Source: Thermoflavifilum sp. (GTDB lineage Bacteria > Bacteroidota > Bacteroidia > Chitinophagales > Chitinophagaceae). From it: DNA of 12,504 nucleotides. Below the pieces are notes generated by a model that saw nothing but the letters and a program-made list of their open reading frames with translations, did no database searches and had not been told where the DNA came from. Of this stretch, positions 5,238-12,504 are shown in pieces. The stretch is taken from contig JADGHY010000037.1 of assembly GCA_019683625.1 (NCBI GenBank), positions 1-12,504 of the forward strand. The letters are read 5' to 3'. The position numbers and the translations under genes were made by a program. Each line of letters opens with the position of its first letter. The first letter of the stretch is position 1.

Positions 5238-8200
5238 ATGAAAAAATCTCCTTTACCAACAAGCAAGCATGTATTGTCGTTTGCCAAAACCGAACGACAG
5301 AATATCCGAAAATATTTCTTGCGTATGAAGATGACTGTTTTGATGGTGCTGCTGCTGGCTTTGCAGGCTTCGGCCAGGGTATATTCCCAGGAAATGGTGA
5401 GTGTGCATTTGCACGATGTGGATATTGCCCAAGCCTTGCATACGCTGGAGAAAAAAAGCAGTTATCGTTTTTTGTATAACGACGCCTGGCTGCAGCATCA
5501 TCCGCGGGTGAGTTTGGACGTACAACAGCAAAGCATCAGCGAAGTGATGAGCCAGTTGTTAGCGGGCACAGGGCTCACCTACACCCTGGTGGGCGATAGG
5601 TTAATTGTGATTGCTCCGCAAGATGTGAATATTCAGGAGGTGCGACTGATTGGGGTGGTTCGGGATAGCCTGGGGCAGCCGCTGGCTGGCGTGACGGTGA
5701 AAGTGAAAGGCACTAATGTGGGTACCATCACCGATGCTGAGGGCCGTTTTAGCCTGCAGGTGCCCAATCAACAAGCCGTGCTGGTATTTACCTATGTGGG
5801 CTATCAGCCACGCGAAATTCCGGTAAGCGCTTATGTGGCAGGGCAGGAGCTGGTGGTTACCCTTCAGCAGATTGCCAGCAACCTCAACGAACTGGTGGTA
5901 GTGGGTTATGGCACCCAGAAGAAAAGTGTGGTCACGGGAGCTATCTCCAGCGTGAGGTCGGCCGATCTGGACAATATGCCTATGTCGCGCATCGAACAAG
6001 CTCTGCAGGGCAGAGCCTCCGGATTGACGATTGCTGCCAGCTCGGGCCAGCCTGGGGCGCCCTCCACCGTGCGGGTGCGCGGCACCACATCCATCAACAA
6101 CAGTGATCCGTTGTATGTGGTTGATGGTGTGCCTATTGATATTGGCGGAATCGATTACCTGAATCCCAATGACATTGCATCCATCGAAGTGCTCAAAGAT
6201 GCCGCATCTGCAGCCATCTATGGCGCCAGAGCTGCCAGCGGCGTGATTTTAATCACCACCAAAAAAGGATCGGCCGGCGCCATGAAGGTCAATTACAGCG
6301 GCTATTACGGCACCCAGGCTCCCGCGCGCAAATTACACCTGCTCGATGCCGAAGAATATGCCACACTCCGCAATGAATCGGCCCTGGCAGCGGGAAAAGG
6401 ATTGGTGTTCCCCGACCCCGCCGCGCTGGGCAAAGGCACCGACTGGCAAAGCCTGATTTTTAACAACCATGCCAAAATCCAAAACCATGACCTCAGCATC
6501 AGCGGTGGAAATCAGAAATCAACCTATTACGCTTCGTTTGACTACTACGATCAGGAAGGTGTGGTGGCTACCCCTATCTCTGAATACAAGCGCTTTACCA
6601 TCCGCTTCAATTCCTCCCATCAAATCAATTCCTGGCTAAAATTTGGCAATAATCTCGGCTATTCTTACATCAAAAGCAAGGGCAGCCTCAATACCAACAG
6701 CGAATTTGGTGGCCCACTCAGCTCGGCCATTAACCTGGATCCTATTACACCCGCAGTGATCACCGACCCGAACGTGGCCAACAGTCCGCCTTACAGCACG
6801 TATGCCCAGCAGATCATTCGTGATCCACAAGGCCGCCCCTATGGCATTTCTTCCATCGTAGGCCAGGAAATGACCAATCCGTTGGCCTATATCCAAACGC
6901 AGCTGGGCAACTATGGCTGGTCGCATAATATCGTCGGCAATGTGTATGCAGAGATTGAACCCATCCGGGGACTGGTATTTCGCTCCAGCATTGGCGCCAA
7001 GCAAGCTTTCTGGGGTAGCCAGAGTTTCACCCCCACCTTTTACCTGAGCCCAACGGTATCGCACCTGGGAGGCCCTGAATTGTACCGCACCCAAAACCAG
7101 GGCCTGATCTGGGATTGGGAAAATACCCTCTCTTATAGCCGGCAAATCCATCAACATCATATTACCCTCCTGGCAGGTACCAGCGCTCAGGAAAATACCG
7201 CAAGCGGTTTAGGTGTGACCTACAAGGGCCTGCCCGTCAATAATTATCAGGATGCTTCGATGAATTACAACCTGCCGGAAGTCACCAACGGCATCTCCAA
7301 CCGGCCTGGTTATGGATATGAAAACCAGGTGTATCGCCTAAGTTCCTATTTCGGAAGGGTGGTGTATGATTATGCCGGGAAATATTTGCTCACGGCCATT
7401 CTCCGCGTAGATGGTTCCTCCCGGTTTGGAAGCAACAATAAATACGGGAAATTCCCCTCAGCTTCCGTGGGATGGATTCCCAGCATGGAATCCTTCTGGC
7501 CCGAAAATCATGTGATTGACTATCTCAAGATCAGGGGCTCCTACGGCGTAACGGGAAATGATAACATTGGCGACTTTCAATATGTATCAACTGTAAGCGG
7601 TGGGCGAAACTATCCTTATGGCAACGACCACATTCAGGTAGGCTACAGCCCCAACGCCCCGGCCAACCCCGATTTAAAATGGGAGCAAACCAGCCAGCTG
7701 AATATCGGATTTGATGCCGTCTTATGGCAAGATATTAACCTGAGCTTTGACTGGTATAACAAAAAGACCACCGGCATGCTGCTGCAGATCCAGATCCCCG
7801 GCTACGTAGGGGCATCCGGCGAACCTTTTGGCAATGTGGCCAGCCTAAAAGATCAGGGATTTGAACTGGAGCTCGGATACCACAAACGCATCGGACAGGT
7901 GGAATTGCAGGCCAGTGGCAATGCTTCTTATGTCCAGAACACTATTACTAATATCGGGGACAATAGCTTTTTCACGGCAGGTAATTTTCAGGCCAGTGCT
8001 TACGAGATTGCCCGTACGGCCGTAGGCCATCCGATTGCGTCGTTTTATGGGTTTAAGATTTTGGGCATTTTCCAAACACAAGCCGATGTGGATAGTTATG
8101 TGGATCCCAAAACCGGCGGCAAAATCCAGCCCAACGCCAAACCCGGCGATTTCAAATGGGCTGACCTGAATCACAACGGCATCATCGACGACAGCGACCG

Positions 8201-8702
8201 TACCTTCATCGGTAATCCGACACCCGACTGGACTTTTGGGTTTACGGTTTCTGCAAAATGGAAACAATTCGATGTGCTGGTCTTTGGCCAAGGCGTGGCC
8301 GGCAATAAAATCTTCCAAGGCCTGAGGCGACTCGATATTCCTACAGCCAACTGGACGAAGGCTGCCCTGGGGCGGTGGACGGGTCCGGGTACATCCAACA
8401 GTTTTCCCCGGCTGGTGGATAACGACCCCAACCACAACTTCACCTACCCCTCCACCTTTTACCTGTCCGACGGCTCGTATTTGCGGGTGAAAACCATTCA
8501 GTTGGGATACCGGCTGCCAGCCCGGCTCGTCAATCGCTGGGGTATGGATCACCTGCGGGTGTATGTAGGCGCCAATAACCTCATCACCTTTACGCGTTAC
8601 AGCGGCTATGATCCGGAAATCGGCGGCAGCAGCTACAGCATCGATAGGGGCGTATATCCCCAGGCCAGGTCTTTTGTCGTGGGATTAGATCTGGGATTAT
8701 AA
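5238..8702 (+). CDS. SusC/RagA-family TonB-dependent outer-membrane transporter with STN domain, 1154 aa
   Basis: Outer-membrane import channel for oligosaccharides, powered by TonB. In order: a long basic leader and signal peptide (1 to about 50, hydrophobic core MTVLMVLLLALQASA, YSQ near the cut); an STN domain (about 53-127) that signals to FecR; a carboxypeptidase-regulatory-like domain (about 136-212, GVVRDSLGQPLAGVTVKVKG); a plug domain (about 217-345) with ELVVVGYGTQKKSVVTGAIS, PLYVVDGVPID (291-301) and LKDAASAAIYGARAASGVIL (319-338); then the beta barrel with typical patterns such as LRVDGSSRFG and LKIRGSYGVTGN (about 763-774), ending in VVGLDLGL. The first ATG is kept because the roughly 30-residue basic leader ahead of the hydrophobic core is usual in STN-bearing SusC proteins of this group. 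SusD starts 38 bases after the stop. The STN domain and the upstream fecR point to trans-envelope induction by the imported glycan, inferred to be a beta-glucan from the downstream GH16. The frame is intact. Confidence 0.97.
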   Translation: MKKSPLPTSKHVLSFAKTERQNIRKYFLRMKMTVLMVLLLALQASARVYSQEMVSVHLHDVDIAQALHTLEKKSSYRFLYNDAWLQHHPRVSLDVQQQSISEVMSQLLAGTGLTYTLVGDRLIVIAPQDVNIQEVRLIGVVRDSLGQPLAGVTVKVKGTNVGTITDAEGRFSLQVPNQQAVLVFTYVGYQPREIPVSAYVAGQELVVTLQQIASNLNELVVVGYGTQKKSVVTGAISSVRSADLDNMPMSRIEQALQGRASGLTIAASSGQPGAPSTVRVRGTTSINNSDPLYVVDGVPIDIGGIDYLNPNDIASIEVLKDAASAAIYGARAASGVILITTKKGSAGAMKVNYSGYYGTQAPARKLHLLDAEEYATLRNESALAAGKGLVFPDPAALGKGTDWQSLIFNNHAKIQNHDLSISGGNQKSTYYASFDYYDQEGVVATPISEYKRFTIRFNSSHQINSWLKFGNNLGYSYIKSKGSLNTNSEFGGPLSSAINLDPITPAVITDPNVANSPPYSTYAQQIIRDPQGRPYGISSIVGQEMTNPLAYIQTQLGNYGWSHNIVGNVYAEIEPIRGLVFRSSIGAKQAFWGSQSFTPTFYLSPTVSHLGGPELYRTQNQGLIWDWENTLSYSRQIHQHHITLLAGTSAQENTASGLGVTYKGLPVNNYQDASMNYNLPEVTNGISNRPGYGYENQVYRLSSYFGRVVYDYAGKYLLTAILRVDGSSRFGSNNKYGKFPSASVGWIPSMESFWPENHVIDYLKIRGSYGVTGNDNIGDFQYVSTVSGGRNYPYGNDHIQVGYSPNAPANPDLKWEQTSQLNIGFDAVLWQDINLSFDWYNKKTTGMLLQIQIPGYVGASGEPFGNVASLKDQGFELELGYHKRIGQVELQASGNASYVQNTITNIGDNSFFTAGNFQASAYEIARTAVGHPIASFYGFKILGIFQTQADVDSYVDPKTGGKIQPNAKPGDFKWADLNHNGIIDDSDRTFIGNPTPDWTFGFTVSAKWKQFDVLVFGQGVAGNKIFQGLRRLDIPTANWTKAALGRWTGPGTSNSFPRLVDNDPNHNFTYPSTFYLSDGSYLRVKTIQLGYRLPARLVNRWGMDHLRVYVGANNLITFTRYSGYDPEIGGSSYSIDRGVYPQARSFVVGLDLGL

Positions 8703-8739
8703 ACCCAAACCTTGTCTGAACCATTTAAAACATTGGATT

Positions 8740-10257
8740 ATGAAACGCATCTCGCATATATTTCCTGCATGGATACTCATGGGTTGCCTGTTGCTTTCAG
8801 CCTGCAGCAAAAGCTTTCTGGAAGTGCAACCCAAAGGCTTGCAGTTAGAGTCAAATTATTATCAGACGCCCGATCAGGCCTTTGCAGCCCTGGTAGCGGC
8901 ATATAATCCCATGGGCTGGGAAGCCGGCGGGAGTGATAACACCTATATCGATCCCTTAGGCCCACTTAACTCAGCTTCCGATGAATGTTATACCGGCGGC
9001 GGTGGGCCAACCGATATGGCTTTCTGGCAGGTATGGAATAACTATACCCTCACGCCGGCGCTTGGCCCCCAGGCAGGCTTCTGGGATAGAAACTACACCG
9101 GCATCTATCGCGTAAATGTATTTCTTGCGAAAATCGATGGCGTCCAGGGACTGGATCCGGCCACCAAAGCCCGTTATATTGCAGAAGCAAAATTCCTGCG
9201 GGCTTATTACTATTTCTGGCTGGTGCGGTTGTTTAAAAACATTCCGCTGATTACCCATCCCCTGGCTACAGAAGAAATCTACAAGCAAACACAAGCACCC
9301 GTAGATTCCGTATATCAGCAGATTGAAGCCGATCTGAAAGCGGCTATTCCCAATTTGCCCTGGACGGTAAACATTCCCGATGAGGGTGGGCGCGCCACCA
9401 AAGGTGCAGCTTATGCACTCATGGGCAAGCTTATCATGTGGGAAGCCGGTGCCAACGACAACTCCCGTATGCTGGAGGCAGCTGCCTATCTGGATAGCGT
9501 GAACTTCTCAGGTTATTATCAGCTGGTGCCTAATTTCCCGGACATCTTTAGTCCGGATAACAAATTCAACAGTGAATCTATCCTGGAAATTGTGCACACC
9601 GGAGCCCAAAATGCCGGCTGGGGCAACTGGCCTAATTTCCTGGGCAATGTATATACCCAGATGGTAGGCCCACGCAGCTATAGCGGCCCCATTTACTGGT
9701 CGGGCGGTTGGAGCTTTAATCCTATCACACCTCGTTTTGTGGACAGCCTGAAAGGCGACCCCCGCTATCCCTATACCGTGGCCGATATTGACAGCATTGT
9801 GAATGCCGCACCGGGTAGAAGTTATACCGCCGGCTACGATAACACCGGATATTTTATCCAAAAATTTGCTCCGCTGGCGAAATACGTGTCCACCACGGGC
9901 CAGCCGGAACTAAACTTTCCAAATGATTATATTGAAATTCGCCTGGCCGACACGTATTTGCTTGAAGCCGAAGCGCTGGTGCGGGGTGGGGGCGACCTGG
10001 CCAAGGCTTCCATGCTGCTCAATGCCGTGCGCCAGCGGGTGGGTTTAGGCAATGTGGCCCCCACATTGAAAAATATCTATCATGAACGAATGATTGAGCT
10101 GGCCACAGAAGGCCATCGCTGGTTCGACCTGGTGCGGCTGGGCTGGGCACCCTCTGTGCTAAGCTTTAAGGGCTTCCAGGCAGGTAAACATGAGTTGCTG
10201 CCCATTCCCCTGGTGGAAATGAACAATACCCAACTCAAACAAAATCCAGGTTATTGA
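8740..10257 (+). CDS. SusD/RagB-family surface glycan-binding lipoprotein, 505 aa
   Basis: Outer-membrane lipoprotein that forms the lid of the SusC channel and captures oligosaccharides at the cell surface. A signal peptide with a normal lipobox, LLLSAC, puts the lipidated Cys at residue 22, followed by SKSFLE. The N-terminal SusD domain covers about 23-215 and includes the TPR-like AEAKFLRAYYYFWLVRLF (about 148-165). The RagB/SusD C-terminal domain carries the hallmark HERMIELATEGHRWFDLVRL (about 448-467) and ends with the family-typical HELLPIPLVEM and QNPGY. Length is normal. It sits 37 bases after susC and 27 bases before the next lipoprotein gene, so the three are almost certainly one transcript. 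Aromatic residues likely to stack on sugar rings are plentiful (WGNWPNF, YWSGGWSF), but the binding residues cannot be assigned from sequence alone. Confidence 0.97.
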   Translation: MKRISHIFPAWILMGCLLLSACSKSFLEVQPKGLQLESNYYQTPDQAFAALVAAYNPMGWEAGGSDNTYIDPLGPLNSASDECYTGGGGPTDMAFWQVWNNYTLTPALGPQAGFWDRNYTGIYRVNVFLAKIDGVQGLDPATKARYIAEAKFLRAYYYFWLVRLFKNIPLITHPLATEEIYKQTQAPVDSVYQQIEADLKAAIPNLPWTVNIPDEGGRATKGAAYALMGKLIMWEAGANDNSRMLEAAAYLDSVNFSGYYQLVPNFPDIFSPDNKFNSESILEIVHTGAQNAGWGNWPNFLGNVYTQMVGPRSYSGPIYWSGGWSFNPITPRFVDSLKGDPRYPYTVADIDSIVNAAPGRSYTAGYDNTGYFIQKFAPLAKYVSTTGQPELNFPNDYIEIRLADTYLLEAEALVRGGGDLAKASMLLNAVRQRVGLGNVAPTLKNIYHERMIELATEGHRWFDLVRLGWAPSVLSFKGFQAGKHELLPIPLVEMNNTQLKQNPGY

Positions 10258-10284
10258 TTCTTTACTAGTAAAAAACATCTGACC

Positions 10285-11223
10285 ATGAAACGCCATTTTC
10301 CTGCTTATATCTTGCTGGGACTTGCTCTTGCAGGCTTATCCGCCATCCTGCTTTCCCGCTGCAAGCCCGACGATCTGAAAGACTTATCCCTGGGGGCCAA
10401 ACCCAAGGCCAGCTTCCAGATTTTAGGCGGTGGCAACCAGAATACGGTTACCCTCGTAAACACCACTTCCACCCCTTCTATCCCTTACTGGACGGTGGAA
10501 GAAACCCAGCAGACGGCCGAAGGCGACTCGGCTCGCTTCCGCTTTACCTTTGCCGGCACCTATACCATCAAACTGCTGGTGGCTGCACACGGCGGACTGG
10601 ATTCTGCCGAACAACAGGTGACCATCAACCAGAATGATACCACAGCCTGCCAGAATTCCGTCCTGGGCTTCATTGCAGGCTGCACGTCCAAAACCTGGCA
10701 ATTTGCCCCTGAAGCTTATGCCTACAAGGTGGGCCCCAATCCCGACGATGGCAGCTGGTGGGGCAATCCGGCCTCCGATGTTACCGGCGTGAGGGCATGC
10801 GATTTCAACGATACCTACACGTTTTACTTCGATGCTAACGGCACCTTCGTGTATGATAACAAGGGCGATTTTTACACAGAAGATTACCTGGGAAGGGCCA
10901 ACTGGAGCTGCGACGTGAATGCCGACCTGCCCGCAGCCCAAAAACCATGGGCTTCTGGCACCTTCCGCTTCCAGGTGATTGAGGGCACGGGTGTGGCTAA
11001 AAAAGGCCAGCTGAAAGTGATTGGACTGGGTGCCCATATCGGCCTGGCCAAGGTGACCAATCAGGGAGAAACCAAAACCGCCCCGGTCGTGAATGCTATC
11101 ACCTACGATATCCTGGATATGTATCACGACCCGGCCGGATATGATGTGCTGAAACTAGGCATCAACGATAGCCCCGATCCTAATAACCCTGTGTGGTGGA
11201 CCTACACCCTGCGGAGTTATTGA
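10285..11223 (+). CDS. PKD-type probable surface glycan-binding protein (SusE/F position), 312 aa
   Basis: Probable cell-surface glycan-binding protein, occupying the slot after SusD where SusE/SusF-like proteins are found. A hydrophobic signal (1-25) leads to C26, followed by KPDD, which resembles the acidic surface-export tag of Bacteroidota lipoproteins. The lipobox LLSRC has Arg at -1 instead of Gly, Ala or Ser, which is unusual. Residues about 37-115 look like a PKD/Ig-like beta-sandwich (KASFQILGG, SARFRFTFAGTYTIKLLVA). Residues about 120-312 form a second domain I cannot name, rich in Trp and Tyr (KTWQFAPEAYAYKVGPN, DDGSWWGN, CDFNDTYTFYF, and WWTYTLRS at the C terminus), with four cysteines (122, 133, 172, 209) that may form disulfides. 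The aromatic patches and operon position suggest glycan binding. Similar two-part proteins are known beside GH16 genes in beta-glucan loci, but binding here is inferred. A non-catalytic role is likely; an enzyme cannot be excluded. Confidence 0.7.
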   Translation: MKRHFPAYILLGLALAGLSAILLSRCKPDDLKDLSLGAKPKASFQILGGGNQNTVTLVNTTSTPSIPYWTVEETQQTAEGDSARFRFTFAGTYTIKLLVAAHGGLDSAEQQVTINQNDTTACQNSVLGFIAGCTSKTWQFAPEAYAYKVGPNPDDGSWWGNPASDVTGVRACDFNDTYTFYFDANGTFVYDNKGDFYTEDYLGRANWSCDVNADLPAAQKPWASGTFRFQVIEGTGVAKKGQLKVIGLGAHIGLAKVTNQGETKTAPVVNAITYDILDMYHDPAGYDVLKLGINDSPDPNNPVWWTYTLRSY

Positions 11224-11251
11224 TAGCAACACCATGTACTGTGCATCATCT

Positions 11252-11269
11252 TTCTTCGTGCAAGAAGAA
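11252..11269 (+). promoter_or_regulatory. Hairpin in the leader of the GH16 gene
   Basis: TTCTTC (11252-11257), a six-base loop GTGCAA, then GAAGAA (11264-11269) form a perfect 6-bp hairpin in the 98-base gap between the PKD-protein gene and the GH16 gene. There is no following T-run, so a terminator is unlikely. Its arms repeat the TTCTTC/GAAGAA theme of the susC leader hairpin at 5162-5200. It could set the relative level or stability of the GH16 message inside the operon. AU-rich 6-bp stems arise by chance fairly often, so this is tentative. Confidence 0.3.
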
Positions 11270-11321
11270 TGAACGCTTGTTCTATCTGTGAAGACCCTAT
11301 TTCTCCTTAAAACCACAAACC

Positions 11322-12504
11322 ATGAAATGCAGTTGGCTATTGACAGGCTTGATGAGCTGCGCCTTGCAAATGATTTATTCCTGCAGCAAGTCGTCCAACA
11401 CGCCTTCGCCTGAAACCACACCAGCCATCACCATCTCCGACGTTACCCTGGCTCGCCAGCCACGCCAGGATATGGTCTTTCGTTTTTATCTGGGATTATC
11501 GAAATCAACCGCAGAAACGGTGTCCGTTCATTATGCCACCCAACCCGGCACGGCTCAGGCCAACCGTGATTTTATTCCAGATAGCGGAAACATCAGCTTT
11601 GCCCCTGGCAGCACCCAGGCTTATGTGGATATCACGGTAAAGGCCGATAGCCTCAGGCAGGCAAATCAGGAATTTTACCTGGTGCTTTCCAATCCACAGC
11701 ACGCAACGCTGTCCCGGACAAAAGCCGTGGCAACGATTTTGAATCAGGATCTGCCCTATTTGCCTACCTCCGATTCAGGCTATTCCACACCTTTATCGTA
11801 TGCCGGATACCGACTGGTATGGCATGATGAGTTTGATGAAGCCAGCCTCGCCGACACCAACTGGAATTATGAAACGGGCGGTGGTGGCTGGGGCAATCAG
11901 GAATTAGAATATTATACTTCGCGACCGCAGAATGTATTTCTTTCCCAAGGCCACTTAGTTATCGAAGCCCGCCAGGAAAATTATGGCAACAACGCCTATA
12001 CATCGGCACGCATCACCACCCAGGGCAAAAAGGAATTTCAGTATGGCCGTATCGATATCCGGGCAAAACTGCCGGTAGTGCAGGGCATGTGGCCGGCATT
12101 ATGGATGCTGGGCAGCAACATCAAACAGGTGGGCTGGCCTCAGTGTGGCGAAATAGATATCATGGAATTAATCGGCAAAAATCCACGCGAAGTGGTGGGT
12201 TCCTTTCACTGGAAAAAAGCCGATGGCAGCGAAGGCACATTCAACAACCGATATGACCTGCCGGTGGGTGATTTCTCCAATGCCTTTCATGTGTTTAGCC
12301 TGCTCTGGGATGCCGATTCGCTGCAGATCCTGGTTGATGATCAACCCTACGTGAAAGCTTCCCGGCAGGATTTGAGCAATGGGCCTTATCCTTTTGACCA
12401 GCCCTTCTTCCTGATTTTCAATGTGGCCGTGGGTGGCAACTGGCCAGGCCCTCCCGACGCAACCACCCCCTTCCCGCAACGGATGTTTGTGGATTATGTA
12501 CGGG
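11322..12504 (+). CDS. Calx-beta / GH16 endo-beta-glucanase lipoprotein (laminarinase type), 3' end cut by the window
   Basis: Retaining endo-glucanase of family GH16, likely hydrolysing beta-1,3- or mixed beta-1,3/1,4-glucans at the cell surface. The frame opens at ATG 11322 and stays open for 394 codons to the window edge. A signal peptide ends at a probable lipidated C21 (IYSC-SKSS; Tyr at -2 is slightly unusual). A Calx-beta domain covers about 35-145 (VTLARQ, VSVHYATQPGTAQANRDFIP, ATILNQD). The GH16 domain runs from about 163 (YRLVWHDEFDEASL) to the edge. The active-site motif is GEIDIMEL: nucleophile E277, helper D279, acid/base E282. The extra residue in E-x-D-x-x-E is characteristic of laminarinases. 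GMWPALWMLG and GSFHW are also typical. The last residues, FPQRMFVDYVR, match the usual end of a GH16 domain (normally followed by VYQ), so only a few residues are lost unless further domains follow. No Shine-Dalgarno sequence is visible. Confidence 0.95.
   Translation, partial: MKCSWLLTGLMSCALQMIYSCSKSSNTPSPETTPAITISDVTLARQPRQDMVFRFYLGLSKSTAETVSVHYATQPGTAQANRDFIPDSGNISFAPGSTQAYVDITVKADSLRQANQEFYLVLSNPQHATLSRTKAVATILNQDLPYLPTSDSGYSTPLSYAGYRLVWHDEFDEASLADTNWNYETGGGGWGNQELEYYTSRPQNVFLSQGHLVIEARQENYGNNAYTSARITTQGKKEFQYGRIDIRAKLPVVQGMWPALWMLGSNIKQVGWPQCGEIDIMELIGKNPREVVGSFHWKKADGSEGTFNNRYDLPVGDFSNAFHVFSLLWDADSLQILVDDQPYVKASRQDLSNGPYPFDQPFFLIFNVAVGGNWPGPPDATTPFPQRMFVDYVR

Noticed and set aside
7845..8552. 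235-codon minus-strand frame inside susC
   Set aside because: Antisense shadow of a fully conserved SusC barrel; no start region or protein pattern of its own.
10423..11127. 234-codon minus-strand frame inside the PKD-protein gene
   Set aside because: It is long, but its product rich in G, I, V and H is typical of antisense translation; the sense frame has a signal peptide and correct operon spacing.
11292..11299. TATCTGTG as a -7 box (one mismatch) for the GH16 gene
   Set aside because: No TTTG or TTG lies 19-21 bases upstream, and the gene is well placed for operon transcription.

Overview
The window comes from a member of the Bacteroidota, most likely a Chitinophagaceae-type organism. 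The basis is a FecR / SusC / SusD polysaccharide-utilisation operon, a SusC with the long N-terminal leader and STN domain usual in that group, lipoproteins in series, promoters of the Bacteroidota form TTTG-N21-TAnnTTTG, and starts with little or no Shine-Dalgarno sequence. Species cannot be named from this sequence alone.

Left part (1-3733): two housekeeping-type genes on the minus strand. Bases 2-88 hold what looks like the last 28 codons of a plus-strand gene that enters from outside and overlaps tail-to-tail with the next gene. Bases 81-2366 encode a large FUSC/YccS-like inner-membrane protein with a TTG start. Bases 2489-3733 encode a PLP-dependent alpha-oxoamine synthase of the class that condenses an amino acid with an acyl-CoA (serine palmitoyltransferase / cysteate acyltransferase / KBL / BioF fold). 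Each has its own recognisable promoter.

Right part (3734-12504): a plus-strand polysaccharide-utilisation locus (PUL). A FecR-type anti-sigma factor (3919-5010) is followed by a SusC transporter with an STN signalling domain (5238-8702), a SusD lipoprotein (8740-10257), a PKD-type probable surface glycan-binding protein (10285-11223) and a Calx-beta plus GH16 endo-beta-glucanase lipoprotein (11322 to the window end, where only the last few residues of the catalytic domain are missing). The GH16 active-site motif EIDIME is of the laminarinase type, so the likely substrate is a beta-1,3-glucan such as laminarin, or a mixed-linkage glucan. The model: GH16 cuts the glucan at the cell surface, the PKD protein and SusD hold the pieces, SusC imports them, and the STN domain of SusC signals to FecR, which would release an ECF sigma factor. 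That sigma factor is not next to fecR in this window, which is unusual.

The most interesting unexplained structure is the 227-base gap between fecR and susC. It holds a 78-base near-palindrome (5074-5151) that can fold either as a four-way cloverleaf or as one long rod, with mutually exclusive pairings. A second 10-bp hairpin (5162-5200) follows it and has its own competing pairing. This is a good candidate for a cis-acting leader RNA, or the footprint of an antisense RNA, controlling susC. A smaller hairpin with the same TTCTTC/GAAGAA arms lies in front of the GH16 gene. Apart from these sites the window is ordinary. No mobile element, tRNA, rRNA or CRISPR array was seen, and no gap between genes exceeds 300 bases.
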